Positions 28,769 through 36,997 of a stretch of 64,000 nt of DNA are shown piece after piece. The notes below the pieces were generated by a model. It was not told the origin of the DNA, searched no databases, and saw nothing but the letters and a program-made list of their open reading frames with translations. The position numbers and the translations under genes were made by a program. How positions within the stretch are numbered: the stretch's first letter is position 1; each line of letters begins with the position of its first letter. The DNA lies in the NCBI RefSeq assembly GCF_000478195.2, contig NZ_AUZM01000005.1, forward strand, positions 1 through 64,000, read 5' to 3'. The stretch comes from Lyngbya aestuarii BL J (lineage in GTDB: Bacteria > Cyanobacteriota > Cyanobacteriia > Cyanobacteriales > Microcoleaceae).

Positions 28769-30319
28769 TTAACCACCAATTCCCAAACGACTAGCGATCG
28801 CAGGAGTCAGAGGAAATAAAGTAGTAATCATCAAAAATAAGGCTAATAAACCTAAAGCGGCGCGAGTATCATCGGGTTCGGTTAATTCGTTCAAACTGGG
28901 GCGTTCGAGGTTGCGTTGTAAGATTAAAATTACCACAGCCCAATATAACGCTAGAGAGTTTACTAACGAAGCAATTGCTAATACCACAAACGTCGCTAGA
29001 GTGGAACGTCCGGCAATTTTACGACCATAAATCGCTTGCATAATTCGTCCCCCATCGAGTTGTCCGGCTGGCATTAAATTAATTGCGGTAATCACTAAAC
29101 CTAACCAACCGATAATCGTCAAAGGATGAACATCAACAATAGATTTATGCAGCGCTGAACCTAAAACTGTCTTGGCTAAAATTCCGACTAAAACTGACCC
29201 TTTAAAAAATTCGGTAGGAATCTGAAATAAACTTCCAGGATGAGATAAAACTAACCCGATAAACAGCATTCCCAGTGAGAGTAATCCTCCAGCCGCAGGC
29301 CCGGCGAAAGCAACATCAAATAAAACTTTTCGGTTCGGAAGAATAGACTCAAAACGGTTAAAAGCCCCAAAAGTACCGACTTGAATAGTCGGAATAAAAA
29401 ACGGCCAGCCAAATTTAACGTGATGACGTTTTGCCATCAGTTGATGGGCAATTTCATGGCTGGCTAGAATCGAAAATAAACCCAAGGCAATGGGGAGAGT
29501 TTCAGCATAACGGTTCGGTTCTGTAAAAAAGTCAAACCCGAGTAACAAACTTCCGGCTTCAAAGGTGGTAAAGACGCTGACCAAGAGTAAAATAATCGCT
29601 AATACTTTTTGAGGAATTGTAGTTGATTGGGGATCATTTTTGCGAGGCAGAACGATCACAACGGGTTTTCCTTCGGGGTTTTCAACTAAAAAAAGTCGGA
29701 AGCGATCGCCCATTTTTTGCTCTAAGTGTTCTGATAGACGAGTATAGGCTTGTTCAGGATCTGTTCTGAGGTTTCCTTTGAAGATGATTCCTTCTTGATA
29801 AGGTAAAGTTTCAGTGGCAAAAAAGGTGTCTATACCAAAAATATTTTGAATGATTTTGAGATCTTCTGGGGGAATCGGTGTTGGTTTTTCTTCGGTATCT
29901 GTTAACTTTTTTTCAGGGGGCGAGGGGGCTGCTCCCGATTCAACGGAGGATTTTTCCTCGGTTTCATTCGGGGTATGGTACTGTTGGGGAGAGTCTGCTG
30001 GAGAGTCAGAACGTTGTTGCTCATTTTCTGCTGCCATTTCCCGCAGTTTTCGACCGAGGATGATGTAGAGTCCAGTTGAAGCCAGGAATAAAAAGAGGAT
30101 ACTGGCTAGATTGAGGTAAATTCCAGCCGCTGCCAGTGCGAAAAACAGCAGCCAAGGTGCCATTAAAATGATAGACTGCAACCAAGACAAGATCCCCTGT
30201 TTACCATAGGGTTGAGCGCGATAGAAGCCCCATCCCACAATCCCTAGAGCGATCAATAAGATGAAAATAGTTGTATTATCAAACGAAGTAAACATTCTAG
30301 ACCTTAAAACATAGAGCAA
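28769..30319 (-). CDS. M50 (site-2 protease type) membrane metalloprotease, EGY1-like
   Basis: A 516-residue polytopic membrane protein. Two or three hydrophobic segments (about 17-90) are followed by a charged linker (95-155), a soluble region (155-235), and a multi-pass catalytic domain. Zinc ligands are in HEIAH (288-292) and the third ligand in PAGQLDGG (D422). GTFGAFNRFES between them is typical of cyanobacterial and chloroplast EGY-type proteases, which cleave membrane proteins including anti-sigma factors or thylakoid proteins. The start could be either 30319 or the second ATG at 30295. The substrate is unknown. Confidence 0.88.
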   Translation of the reverse strand: MLYVLRSRMFTSFDNTTIFILLIALGIVGWGFYRAQPYGKQGILSWLQSIILMAPWLLFFALAAAGIYLNLASILFLFLASTGLYIILGRKLREMAAENEQQRSDSPADSPQQYHTPNETEEKSSVESGAAPSPPEKKLTDTEEKPTPIPPEDLKIIQNIFGIDTFFATETLPYQEGIIFKGNLRTDPEQAYTRLSEHLEQKMGDRFRLFLVENPEGKPVVIVLPRKNDPQSTTIPQKVLAIILLLVSVFTTFEAGSLLLGFDFFTEPNRYAETLPIALGLFSILASHEIAHQLMAKRHHVKFGWPFFIPTIQVGTFGAFNRFESILPNRKVLFDVAFAGPAAGGLLSLGMLFIGLVLSHPGSLFQIPTEFFKGSVLVGILAKTVLGSALHKSIVDVHPLTIIGWLGLVITAINLMPAGQLDGGRIMQAIYGRKIAGRSTLATFVVLAIASLVNSLALYWAVVILILQRNLERPSLNELTEPDDTRAALGLLALFLMITTLFPLTPAIASRLGIGG

Positions 30320-30511
30320 ACAACACCTGAACTAATCAAGCATCACTCAAAACAATTATACAGTAGCACCTGAAAAGGGTTGATTCTTAATCCCATGCAG
30401 GCAATAGACCAATATGTTCACAAGAATTAAAGTGATACAAACTCTCAAGGCTAGTTGTGAATTGCCACTTAATTCAAAGTATTGTTCCTAGTTTTAATAA
30501 AATTGATCTCC

Positions 30512-30841
30512 TTACAACTCATCTTTGATGATTAGTTTAAGTTCTCTAGAAATTGGCAATTTATCAATCTCTTGAGATAAGTTTATCTTGCTTTCACCCT
30601 GAGAATTTCGCTCTTGATAAACGCCGACAAGGAGAGCTTCTAAACCATACTTCGTGAGAGCATCAGAAGCCAGTCCAATAATTCCCAGTAGCACAATTCC
30701 CCCAATCATTCCCCCAGGCCCTAACATGGCTAGTGCAGCCGTAATTGCAGCAGCTCCGGTTAATCCAGTCGTTGCCATTGCGATCAGGAGAACAACCGCC
30801 GGGAAACCAATTCCAGCTAATTTACTAATAATTTCATCCAT
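30512..30841 (-). CDS. Small glycine/alanine-rich membrane protein
   Basis: From the ATG at 30841 (MDEIISKLAGIG) this is about 109 residues; the longer TTG start at 30898 overlaps the upstream gene and is less likely. Two long hydrophobic, Gly/Ala-rich helices (about residues 10-65) are followed by a short charged C-terminal tail (SQEIDKLPISRELK). The pattern resembles small cyanobacterial membrane proteins of unknown role or holin-like peptides. It follows the HTH gene by 53 bases on the same strand, so they may form a two-gene unit. I do not recognise the family. Confidence 0.65.
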   Translation of the reverse strand: MDEIISKLAGIGFPAVVLLIAMATTGLTGAAAITAALAMLGPGGMIGGIVLLGIIGLASDALTKYGLEALLVGVYQERNSQGESKINLSQEIDKLPISRELKLIIKDEL

Positions 30842-30894
30842 GATTTTAATTAAACTTAGATAAATGTTTGGTATGGAAAATACAATCAAAATCT

Positions 30895-31080
30895 TCAAGA
30901 ATCAACTGAATTATCTAAGTCTTGGGCTTGATCCATGAGTCGATACTTGGCATTTCTAGCAACAACTTGTACTCGCTGCTGAGTAATTTGGAGCTTGATC
31001 GCAATTTCTTTGGTTGTCCATCCTTGCTGCAACAGTTCATAGACTTCTTTCTCTCTGGGTGTCAGTTCTTTTCGTCTCAT
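30895..31080 (-). CDS. Mini HTH (LuxR/sigma-4-like) DNA-binding protein
   Basis: A 61-residue protein that is almost entirely a helix-turn-helix: LTPREKEVYELLQQGWTTKEIAIKLQITQQRV is the LuxR/sigma-region-4 type with the recognition helix after KEIA. There is no receiver or sensor domain, so it is a stand-alone module. It probably regulates its own small operon with the downstream membrane protein, but that is inference. The ATG at 31080 starts MRRKELTPREKE. Confidence 0.75.
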   Translation of the reverse strand: MRRKELTPREKEVYELLQQGWTTKEIAIKLQITQQRVQVVARNAKYRLMDQAQDLDNSVDS

Positions 31081-31200
31081 TTCGCTGATTGATTGTCTCT
31101 AACAATTAATATTGTTGCAGATTTGGACAAAAAAAGTATCCGAAAAAATACTGAAGTTTAAGAGAAAAAAATATTCTCAATAAAAGTTACAGTAAGTCAG

Positions 31201-31310
31201 TTACAGATTACTCCGCCCAACGGGTACTCTGCGCGCGTGGGCTTCGCCCAACACCAGTCACGTGACTGCTGAACCCGAAGGGGGTCTGTCCGCTGCTGTA
31301 ACCGTTGGTC
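31201..31310. repeat. GC-rich structured element upstream of the HTH gene
   Basis: A GC-rich island in AT-rich flanks with many nested palindromes: TTACAG (31201) with CTGTAA (31296), CCAACGG with CCGTTGG (near 31217 and 31302), TGGGCTTCGCCCA around 31238-31250, AGTCACGTGACT at 31256-31267, and ACCC...GGGT near 31273-31285. The outer pairs cross, so they cannot all form at once. It has no coding potential and is not a tRNA. It may be a dispersed repeat or a structured RNA. Confidence 0.5.
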
Positions 31311-31426
31311 AAAAAAGATTAATTAATCTCATCACCTCCTTCAAAAATTATTGAAACATTTTCAATCGCAAAAGTAGAAGTAAAATGATCAGATTATTGC
31401 CTCTCGTTTTCTGAGTCGGATTTAAA

Positions 31427-32719
31427 CTAGGGAATAACGATCACAGGGTTAGGAGTATTGTGATTAGATTCAACTCGAGAGGCATCAGAATTTCCCAATG
31501 TGTTCATGGAGGCTTTCGCTTCAGCCATATCTCGTCGGGTGGCTTCTCGCAATTGTTCTCGTAGGGCAGGCATCACGGCGAGGGCGCGTGTCCAGTCAGG
31601 AATTTGAATATTTGCGGGGTTGTTGAGGTAGTCTTGCCCTGCTTCTGTGATCACTTGTTCAAATAACTCGACAGTAACTTCTTCTTGATGACGATCATAC
31701 TCTAGGTTATTAAAACGAGCATCAACAAAATATTGCCGAGTGTAGTCTTGTGCTTCGCGTCGAAATTTAACTCGTAAGGTGCGAATTTCATCCATGGTTA
31801 AGACAACTCGTTCCATTTCTGTTAAAGTTCTGAGAATAGAACGGAGAATATCTCGACACATTTTTCGCAAGCCTTCGTGAGTGGAATTACCAATCGGTTG
31901 ATGTTTATGATCGAAGGTTCCTAAATCAATTTGAGCGATGCGTTTTTCGGCTACATTACGATAAACTTCAGCCAACAATCCAATTTCTAGACCCCAATTT
32001 CCCGGAATCCGAATATTAAGAGCTAAATCATTTGTTAGAGCGCATTCTCCCGATAGAGGATAACGATAAGCCCCTAAATAACGTAGATAATTATGATAAC
32101 CTAACATATCCGTTAAAGCCGTGAGTAAAGGCATGACAAATAAACGGACAACTCGCCCATGAAACCGAATGGGTTCACCTCCTAAGCGGGCATAATAGGC
32201 TTTGTTAAAGGCGATCCCCAACTCTTTTTCGACCAGAGGAAAAAGTAGCTTCATCGGATAGGTTTTGTTATAAGTGATAATATCAGCATCGTGCATAGCA
32301 ATGGCTTCAGCTTGTAAAGATGCCACACCCAGTCCTAACCAAACGGCTTGACCTTTGCCTTTAAAGCTTAATAAATCTAAGCCTTTATCTCGCAATTTTT
32401 CTAAGAGTTGAGTCACCCGAGGGCCGTTTTCCCAAATCACAAAAGTTGGCTGGGGTAATATACTAAAAAAATCAACAGCTTTATTATATTGTTCGGCAGT
32501 TTGAGCGCAAAGACAAATGACTACAGTATTGACAAATTTACATTCTTTTAATTGATCTCGAATTAAAGTTAAAGCAGGTCTTTCGAGTTCATCATATAAT
32601 GCCGGAATCAATACAGCAGTCGGTGAAGTTTCACTTAGTTGAGTTAATCGTGCTTCTAGGAGTTCTAGATCGCAACTAAAATCATGTATTGTTGTAATTA
32701 ATTCTTGTTTGTAGTCCAT
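31427..32719 (-). CDS. GT81-like glycosyltransferase (glucosyl-3-phosphoglycerate synthase type)
   Basis: A 430-residue GT-A enzyme. The N-terminal nucleotide-binding region contains VLIPALYDE. The metal-binding DxD equivalent is in AIAMHDADIITY. LLSFKGKGQAVWLGLG and YRYPLSGECAL are typical of the GpgS/mannosylglycerate-type family that transfers a sugar to 3-phosphoglycerate to make compatible solutes or polysaccharide primers. The C-terminal region (about 330-430) is helical. The exact donor and acceptor are unproven. It has no operon partner. Confidence 0.8.
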   Translation of the reverse strand: MDYKQELITTIHDFSCDLELLEARLTQLSETSPTAVLIPALYDELERPALTLIRDQLKECKFVNTVVICLCAQTAEQYNKAVDFFSILPQPTFVIWENGPRVTQLLEKLRDKGLDLLSFKGKGQAVWLGLGVASLQAEAIAMHDADIITYNKTYPMKLLFPLVEKELGIAFNKAYYARLGGEPIRFHGRVVRLFVMPLLTALTDMLGYHNYLRYLGAYRYPLSGECALTNDLALNIRIPGNWGLEIGLLAEVYRNVAEKRIAQIDLGTFDHKHQPIGNSTHEGLRKMCRDILRSILRTLTEMERVVLTMDEIRTLRVKFRREAQDYTRQYFVDARFNNLEYDRHQEEVTVELFEQVITEAGQDYLNNPANIQIPDWTRALAVMPALREQLREATRRDMAEAKASMNTLGNSDASRVESNHNTPNPVIVIP

Positions 32720-33073
32720 ATAAATCCCAACTCCAAATATTACACATTATACTGTTGTGTCTATTTTACCCCTTGTCGGTCAAACGGAGAGAGTCAAAAT
32801 ATTTTGATCTCAAGATATTTCAACAAATTTTGCGATGAGAGAAATTGAAGTTTGTTCTTGAGGTAAAGCCAACTTTGATCTCGATGATCTTTTCAAAACA
32901 ATACAATATCTCTTGGATTCTGTTCGTTTGTATTGATTGTTCATCTCTTCTTATTCAACATTTTTTGGATTTTTTAGCATAAATAATAACTTTTAAAATA
33001 GTTTATATGATATTTAAAATAACCCATTTATTGAAAGTATTTTTAATGTTAAATCTTCATCAAAAATGAATCA
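32720..33073. other. Intergenic region between the GT81-like gene and fdhD
   Basis: About 350 AT-rich bases without a coding-like frame. Both neighbours are on the minus strand, so it holds the 3' end of the fdh unit and the promoter of the glycosyltransferase. No clear terminator or repeat was found. Confidence 0.4.
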
Positions 33074-33913
33074 CTAAGAAGCCAGTTTAATCCGTTCAAT
33101 TCCTGAATAAACATTAAATCGCCGACCTCGTAAAAAACCAATTAACGTTATATTAAATGCTTGAGCTATCTCCACCGCCAAGCTACTCGGAGCAGACACC
33201 GCACAAAGAACGGGAACACCAGCAACAATAGACTTTTGCAAAATCTCAAAGCTAGAGCGTCCACTGACCATCACGATATGATGCGTTAAAGGTAACTCAT
33301 TTGTCAAGACAGCAGAACCAATGAGTTTATCTAAAGCATTATGACGACCGACATCTTCTCGAAGTTTCAAGAGTTTTCCCTGAGCGTCAAACAAAGCTGC
33401 TGCGTGTAAGCCGCCAGTCGCGGAAAATAGTCCTTGAGCTAATTTAAGTTGATCATTTAAACGATAAATAATCTCTGTGTTAATATTAAAGTCAGAAGAA
33501 ATCTGCGGAATTTCACGGATTTTTAAGGACTCAATACTCGCTTTCCCACATACTCCACAAGCACTGGTCATAAAAAAATGTCGTTCGAGTCGTTTTAAAT
33601 CAAAAGTTAATCCCGATTTTAGAGCCACATTAATAATATTTTGTCGCTGTTCGCCATCAATATCAGGATCTACACAATAACTCATTTTAGAAATATCTTC
33701 TCGGCTAGTTATCCCCCCTTCACTGTACAAAAAACCTGCCACTAAATCAAAATCTGCTCCCGGTGTTCGCATGGTAACAGCGAGAGTTTGTTCGGGATAA
33801 ATCAACCGTATTTCTAAGGGTTCTTCTGTGGCTATCTCATCTAAACGAGAGCGGGTTTGACTTTCTTCTATTGTCCAGATTTTAGACTTTTTTTTGCTTT
33901 TTGCAGCACTCAT
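33074..33913 (-). CDS. fdhD: Formate dehydrogenase accessory sulfurtransferase FdhD
   Basis: FdhD passes sulfur to the molybdenum cofactor of formate dehydrogenases. From the ATG at 33913 (MSAAKSKKKSK) the protein is 279 residues, the family size. A longer frame to 34027 would add an odd hydrophobic leader and is not used. The persulfide cysteines are in TSACGVCGKAS (CxxC), and the C-terminal nucleotide/cofactor-binding part reads VSGRSSFEILQK and PVLCAVSAPSSLAVE. It directly follows the molybdoenzyme gene on the same strand, as expected for its client. Confidence 0.92.
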   Translation of the reverse strand: MSAAKSKKKSKIWTIEESQTRSRLDEIATEEPLEIRLIYPEQTLAVTMRTPGADFDLVAGFLYSEGGITSREDISKMSYCVDPDIDGEQRQNIINVALKSGLTFDLKRLERHFFMTSACGVCGKASIESLKIREIPQISSDFNINTEIIYRLNDQLKLAQGLFSATGGLHAAALFDAQGKLLKLREDVGRHNALDKLIGSAVLTNELPLTHHIVMVSGRSSFEILQKSIVAGVPVLCAVSAPSSLAVEIAQAFNITLIGFLRGRRFNVYSGIERIKLAS

Positions 33914-34027
33914 GGGTTGATTTTTTAGTTTATTTAATTTAAGTCTCAGTAAGTTCGTTGTTGCGATGCACGCGCACCGATATAGGGCTAGAGCAACGAC
34001 AACTAGCCCAACTACAAACGTTATCAA

Positions 34028-36253
34028 TCAGCCGATCTTTTCCAAACAAACTAAGGCGTTATAGTCGGGAACACCTTCAGACGAACGCTTATTTTTATCT
34101 AGTAAAATATTTCCCTCTGGCCAGTGAACTTGGATATTTCTCGGTTTCATCGGGGCTATATAAACTCGTCCTTGATATTCACCCCAATCATTTTTTAACA
34201 GAACTTTATCACCATCTTTTAAGTTTAACTTTTCCGCATCAATAGGATTAATTAACACCGCTTCTCGCAACGCTCCGGTAATAGCATCTTTGCGTTCTTG
34301 AACCATACTATTAAACTGTTTTCCCCGACGAGTTGCAACGAAGAAATAACCCGCAGGTAATTCATCAAAACTCGGCGATAAAACCGAGAAATGAGCTTTT
34401 CCATTAGGTGTGGGAAACTTCCAGCCAAAACACAGATGTGAACCCCCATATTGAAACTGATCACCCTGTTCTTTTAGATGTTGAATTCCGGCATATTGGG
34501 GGATAACTTGAGCGATTTCTTGACGCATTTCTGCGGTAGTTTCAAAGTGTAATTTATCCGATAATTCGGGATGAACTCGCCGTGCTAATTCCATCAATAC
34601 TTCCCACTCTGGGCGGGCTTCTCCGACTCTAGGGCCAGGAATTTCAGGGCTAAATATGACCCGTCGTTCTGTACTGGTTTCTGTCACACCTCCTGGCACT
34701 TCATAACGAGTGGTAGCGGGTAATATAATCACCGTTTCTGTCGGTTCTAATAACATTTGATTTGAACACACAATATCCATGTGAACCCGCAACGGAATAT
34801 TTTTTAAAGCAGTTTCTACAGAATCGGGATCGGGCATAACTTCCAGAAAGTTACCGCCAATTGAGAATAACACATCAAGTTTATTTTCGGCTGCTGCTGC
34901 AATCATTTCTGAGGTAATTAAACCCGTTTTTGGAGAAACATTAAATCCCCAATATTTGCTGATCAATTCGGCATTTTCTGCGTTAATTTTTCGTCCGCCT
35001 GGAAAGACCGTAGAATAGCATCCCATTTCCGCCCCGCCTTGTACGCCAGAATGTCCGCGAATGGGCATTAAACCACATCCTTCACGCCCGACAAAACCTT
35101 TCATTAGAGCGAGATTAATAATGGCTCTGACGTTATCTTCACCACATTCATGTTGAGTAATTCCCATACTCCAAACAAACACCGCTTTTTCTGCTTTTCC
35201 GACCATCTCAGCAAAAGCATACATTTCCTCGCGAGTCGCCCCAGAAATTTGTTCTAAATCTTCCCAAGTTTGACGCTCTAATTCGGCTTGAAGTTGTGAA
35301 TAATTTGTAGTATAATTTTTGATGAAGTTTGAGTCTATCCAGTTGTTAGCAATTAGATGTTTAATTACTCCATTTAGAAAAGCCTGATCACCATTGAGAT
35401 TCACTAAAAAGAAATCTTCAGCGAATTTCGTACCGAATATTGCACTTTCAGGAATTGAAGGCACCCAGTAGCGTTCCATTCCCGGTTCTCGATAGGTATT
35501 CACACAAACAATCCGAGTCCCTGCTTTTTTTGCCCAGTGTAAATATTTAACGGTAACGGGTTGATTGTTCGCAACATTTGAACCAAAAAATACTAATAAA
35601 TCGGTGCCAATCCAATCTTTATAGGAACAGGTTGTTGCAGCCGCCCCAATCGTTGTTTTTAACGCTCCGGTACTCGGAGAATGACAAATTCTCGCCGCAT
35701 TATCAACATTATTACTCCCCATTGAACGCACTGCTTTTTGAACAGCATAATAGGTTTCATTCACGGTTCCCCGACTGGTTACATAAAACCCTAAACGTTC
35801 GGGATTCGAGGCTTTAATGCGTTCAGAAATACAGTCTAATGCTTCATCCCAACTGATGCGTCTAAATCCTTTATCGCCTTTATCTCGTCTCATTGGATAG
35901 GGAACTCGTCCCATTTCTCGCAACTGGGAACTTCTTTTTTGTTGTAATAAACTAACATCTGCTAACTGTTGAGGATCGAAAGCAGACATGGTATTAAGTC
36001 GCAAAAGTCGCATCCGCACGTTACACAAATGAAAGCCGTCTAACGTCCAGTCTTTCATTCCCGTTGTTCCCAAAGAACAGCCATCACAAACCCCATGATT
36101 GAGAATATCCCAAGCGTAGGATAGGCGATCGCGATTTTCCCAAACCGCCCTCACGCCTTCCCAATAGTTATTCGGATATTGTTCGCCAATTCCAAAGGGC
36201 TTCCAACTCGCCCACAGGGAGGGATTCCAAATTTTATTCGGTTTGTGCAACAT
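34028..36253 (-). CDS. Molybdopterin oxidoreductase, FdhF/YdeP-type formate dehydrogenase-like
   Basis: A 741-residue molybdenum bis-MGD enzyme. The N-terminal CDGCSLGT gives cysteines of the YdeP-type subgroup. The substrate-site cysteine is likely that in NAARICHSPST. IGTDLLVFFGSNVANNQPV and the C-terminal domain (ATRRGKQFNSMVQ) are classic for cofactor binding. The adjoining fdhD supports a formate-dehydrogenase-like enzyme. The length and incomplete Fe-S set favour the YdeP subgroup, whose substrate is uncertain. No membrane or small electron-transfer subunit is adjacent. The ATG at 36253 starts MLHKPNKIWNPS. Confidence 0.85.
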   Translation of the reverse strand: MLHKPNKIWNPSLWASWKPFGIGEQYPNNYWEGVRAVWENRDRLSYAWDILNHGVCDGCSLGTTGMKDWTLDGFHLCNVRMRLLRLNTMSAFDPQQLADVSLLQQKRSSQLREMGRVPYPMRRDKGDKGFRRISWDEALDCISERIKASNPERLGFYVTSRGTVNETYYAVQKAVRSMGSNNVDNAARICHSPSTGALKTTIGAAATTCSYKDWIGTDLLVFFGSNVANNQPVTVKYLHWAKKAGTRIVCVNTYREPGMERYWVPSIPESAIFGTKFAEDFFLVNLNGDQAFLNGVIKHLIANNWIDSNFIKNYTTNYSQLQAELERQTWEDLEQISGATREEMYAFAEMVGKAEKAVFVWSMGITQHECGEDNVRAIINLALMKGFVGREGCGLMPIRGHSGVQGGAEMGCYSTVFPGGRKINAENAELISKYWGFNVSPKTGLITSEMIAAAAENKLDVLFSIGGNFLEVMPDPDSVETALKNIPLRVHMDIVCSNQMLLEPTETVIILPATTRYEVPGGVTETSTERRVIFSPEIPGPRVGEARPEWEVLMELARRVHPELSDKLHFETTAEMRQEIAQVIPQYAGIQHLKEQGDQFQYGGSHLCFGWKFPTPNGKAHFSVLSPSFDELPAGYFFVATRRGKQFNSMVQERKDAITGALREAVLINPIDAEKLNLKDGDKVLLKNDWGEYQGRVYIAPMKPRNIQVHWPEGNILLDKNKRSSEGVPDYNALVCLEKIG

Positions 36254-36411
36254 GGGTCGATTTTAAATGATGTCTTTTATTAGTTTATTATAAAAAAAGA
36301 CTTTTGGCGCAGTTTGTTCAATAAATAACACTTTTGATTGGTTTATTTGCAAAATTATATAATTACTAATTAATAGTTTGTGTTTTTGTTTGAGGGTTTG
36401 ATCCCCCCTAG

Positions 36412-36581
36412 CCCCCCCTTAAAAAGGGGGGAATGGGAAAAAAAAGGGGGAATTGTATTAGAAAGGGTTGGTTAAATTAGAGTTTGACAATTGCCCTAAA
36501 TTGTTCTATCGTAAAAATTACAACTATTTTCTCAATAACAAACAGTAACCTCAAAAAATAACCCCCCTTAAAAAGGGGGGG
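36412..36581. repeat. Pair of C/G-tract inverted repeats
   Basis: Two near-identical palindromes, C-tract/TTAAAAA/G-tract, at 36412-36431 and 36562-36581. Each has a stem of six C-G pairs plus two T-A pairs. They lie between the molybdoenzyme gene (starting 36253) and the small gene ending at 36625. Such motifs are common dispersed repeats in cyanobacteria and could also stop transcription. Confidence 0.75.
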
Positions 36582-36624
36582 ATGGTATTATCAAAGGTAT
36601 TTGCACGTTATTGATCGAGTTGAT

Positions 36625-36978
36625 TTATGTATTCATTTTACTTTCTATATAGTCAACAAAATCAGCAACAGTAGCACTTTCAAAATCAAAATTTTCTATA
36701 TCACAATACAAATCTCCCATAAAACCACTACCGCTCAGGAAGCCACCTGGTCTGAAACGGATTTGACCACCAGATGTACTTATATCGCTCTCTTTCCACT
36801 CTACAATTCCTAACTCTAATTCTGTCTCTAGATAACAATCAACATAGTCAGCAAATCCGGTACGACTGTCATATAAATCAGATAATTGGTCTGATAAATT
36901 ACAGTCTCGATCTAGATCTTCTTTGAGAGTTTCTAAAATCAACTCTTGTATTTGTTCGCGATTCATAGGATTTTCCAT
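36625..36978 (-). CDS. Small acidic protein downstream of the kinase-GUN4 gene
   Basis: About 117 residues from the ATG at 36978 (MENPMNREQIQEL); an ATG at 36987 adds three. Acidic, with an N-terminal helix (REQIQELILETLKEDL), a glycine-rich middle (RFRPGGFLSGSGF) and a C-terminal helix ending VADFVDYIESKM. I do not recognise it. It starts about 20 bases after the kinase-GUN4 stop, so it is almost certainly co-transcribed with it and may be a partner or substrate. Confidence 0.65.
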   Translation of the reverse strand: MENPMNREQIQELILETLKEDLDRDCNLSDQLSDLYDSRTGFADYVDCYLETELELGIVEWKESDISTSGGQIRFRPGGFLSGSGFMGDLYCDIENFDFESATVADFVDYIESKMNT

Positions 36979-36997
36979 GATGATCAATTGTTGTATT

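Noticed and set aside
31201-31310. tRNA-like or riboswitch identity for the GC-rich element
   Set aside because: No conserved TPsiC-loop motif or recognised aptamer blocks; reported only as an unidentified structured repeat.
33914-34027. Hydrophobic N-terminal extension of FdhD
   Set aside because: It would precede the normal FdhD start and lacks support; the ATG at 33913 gives the family length.
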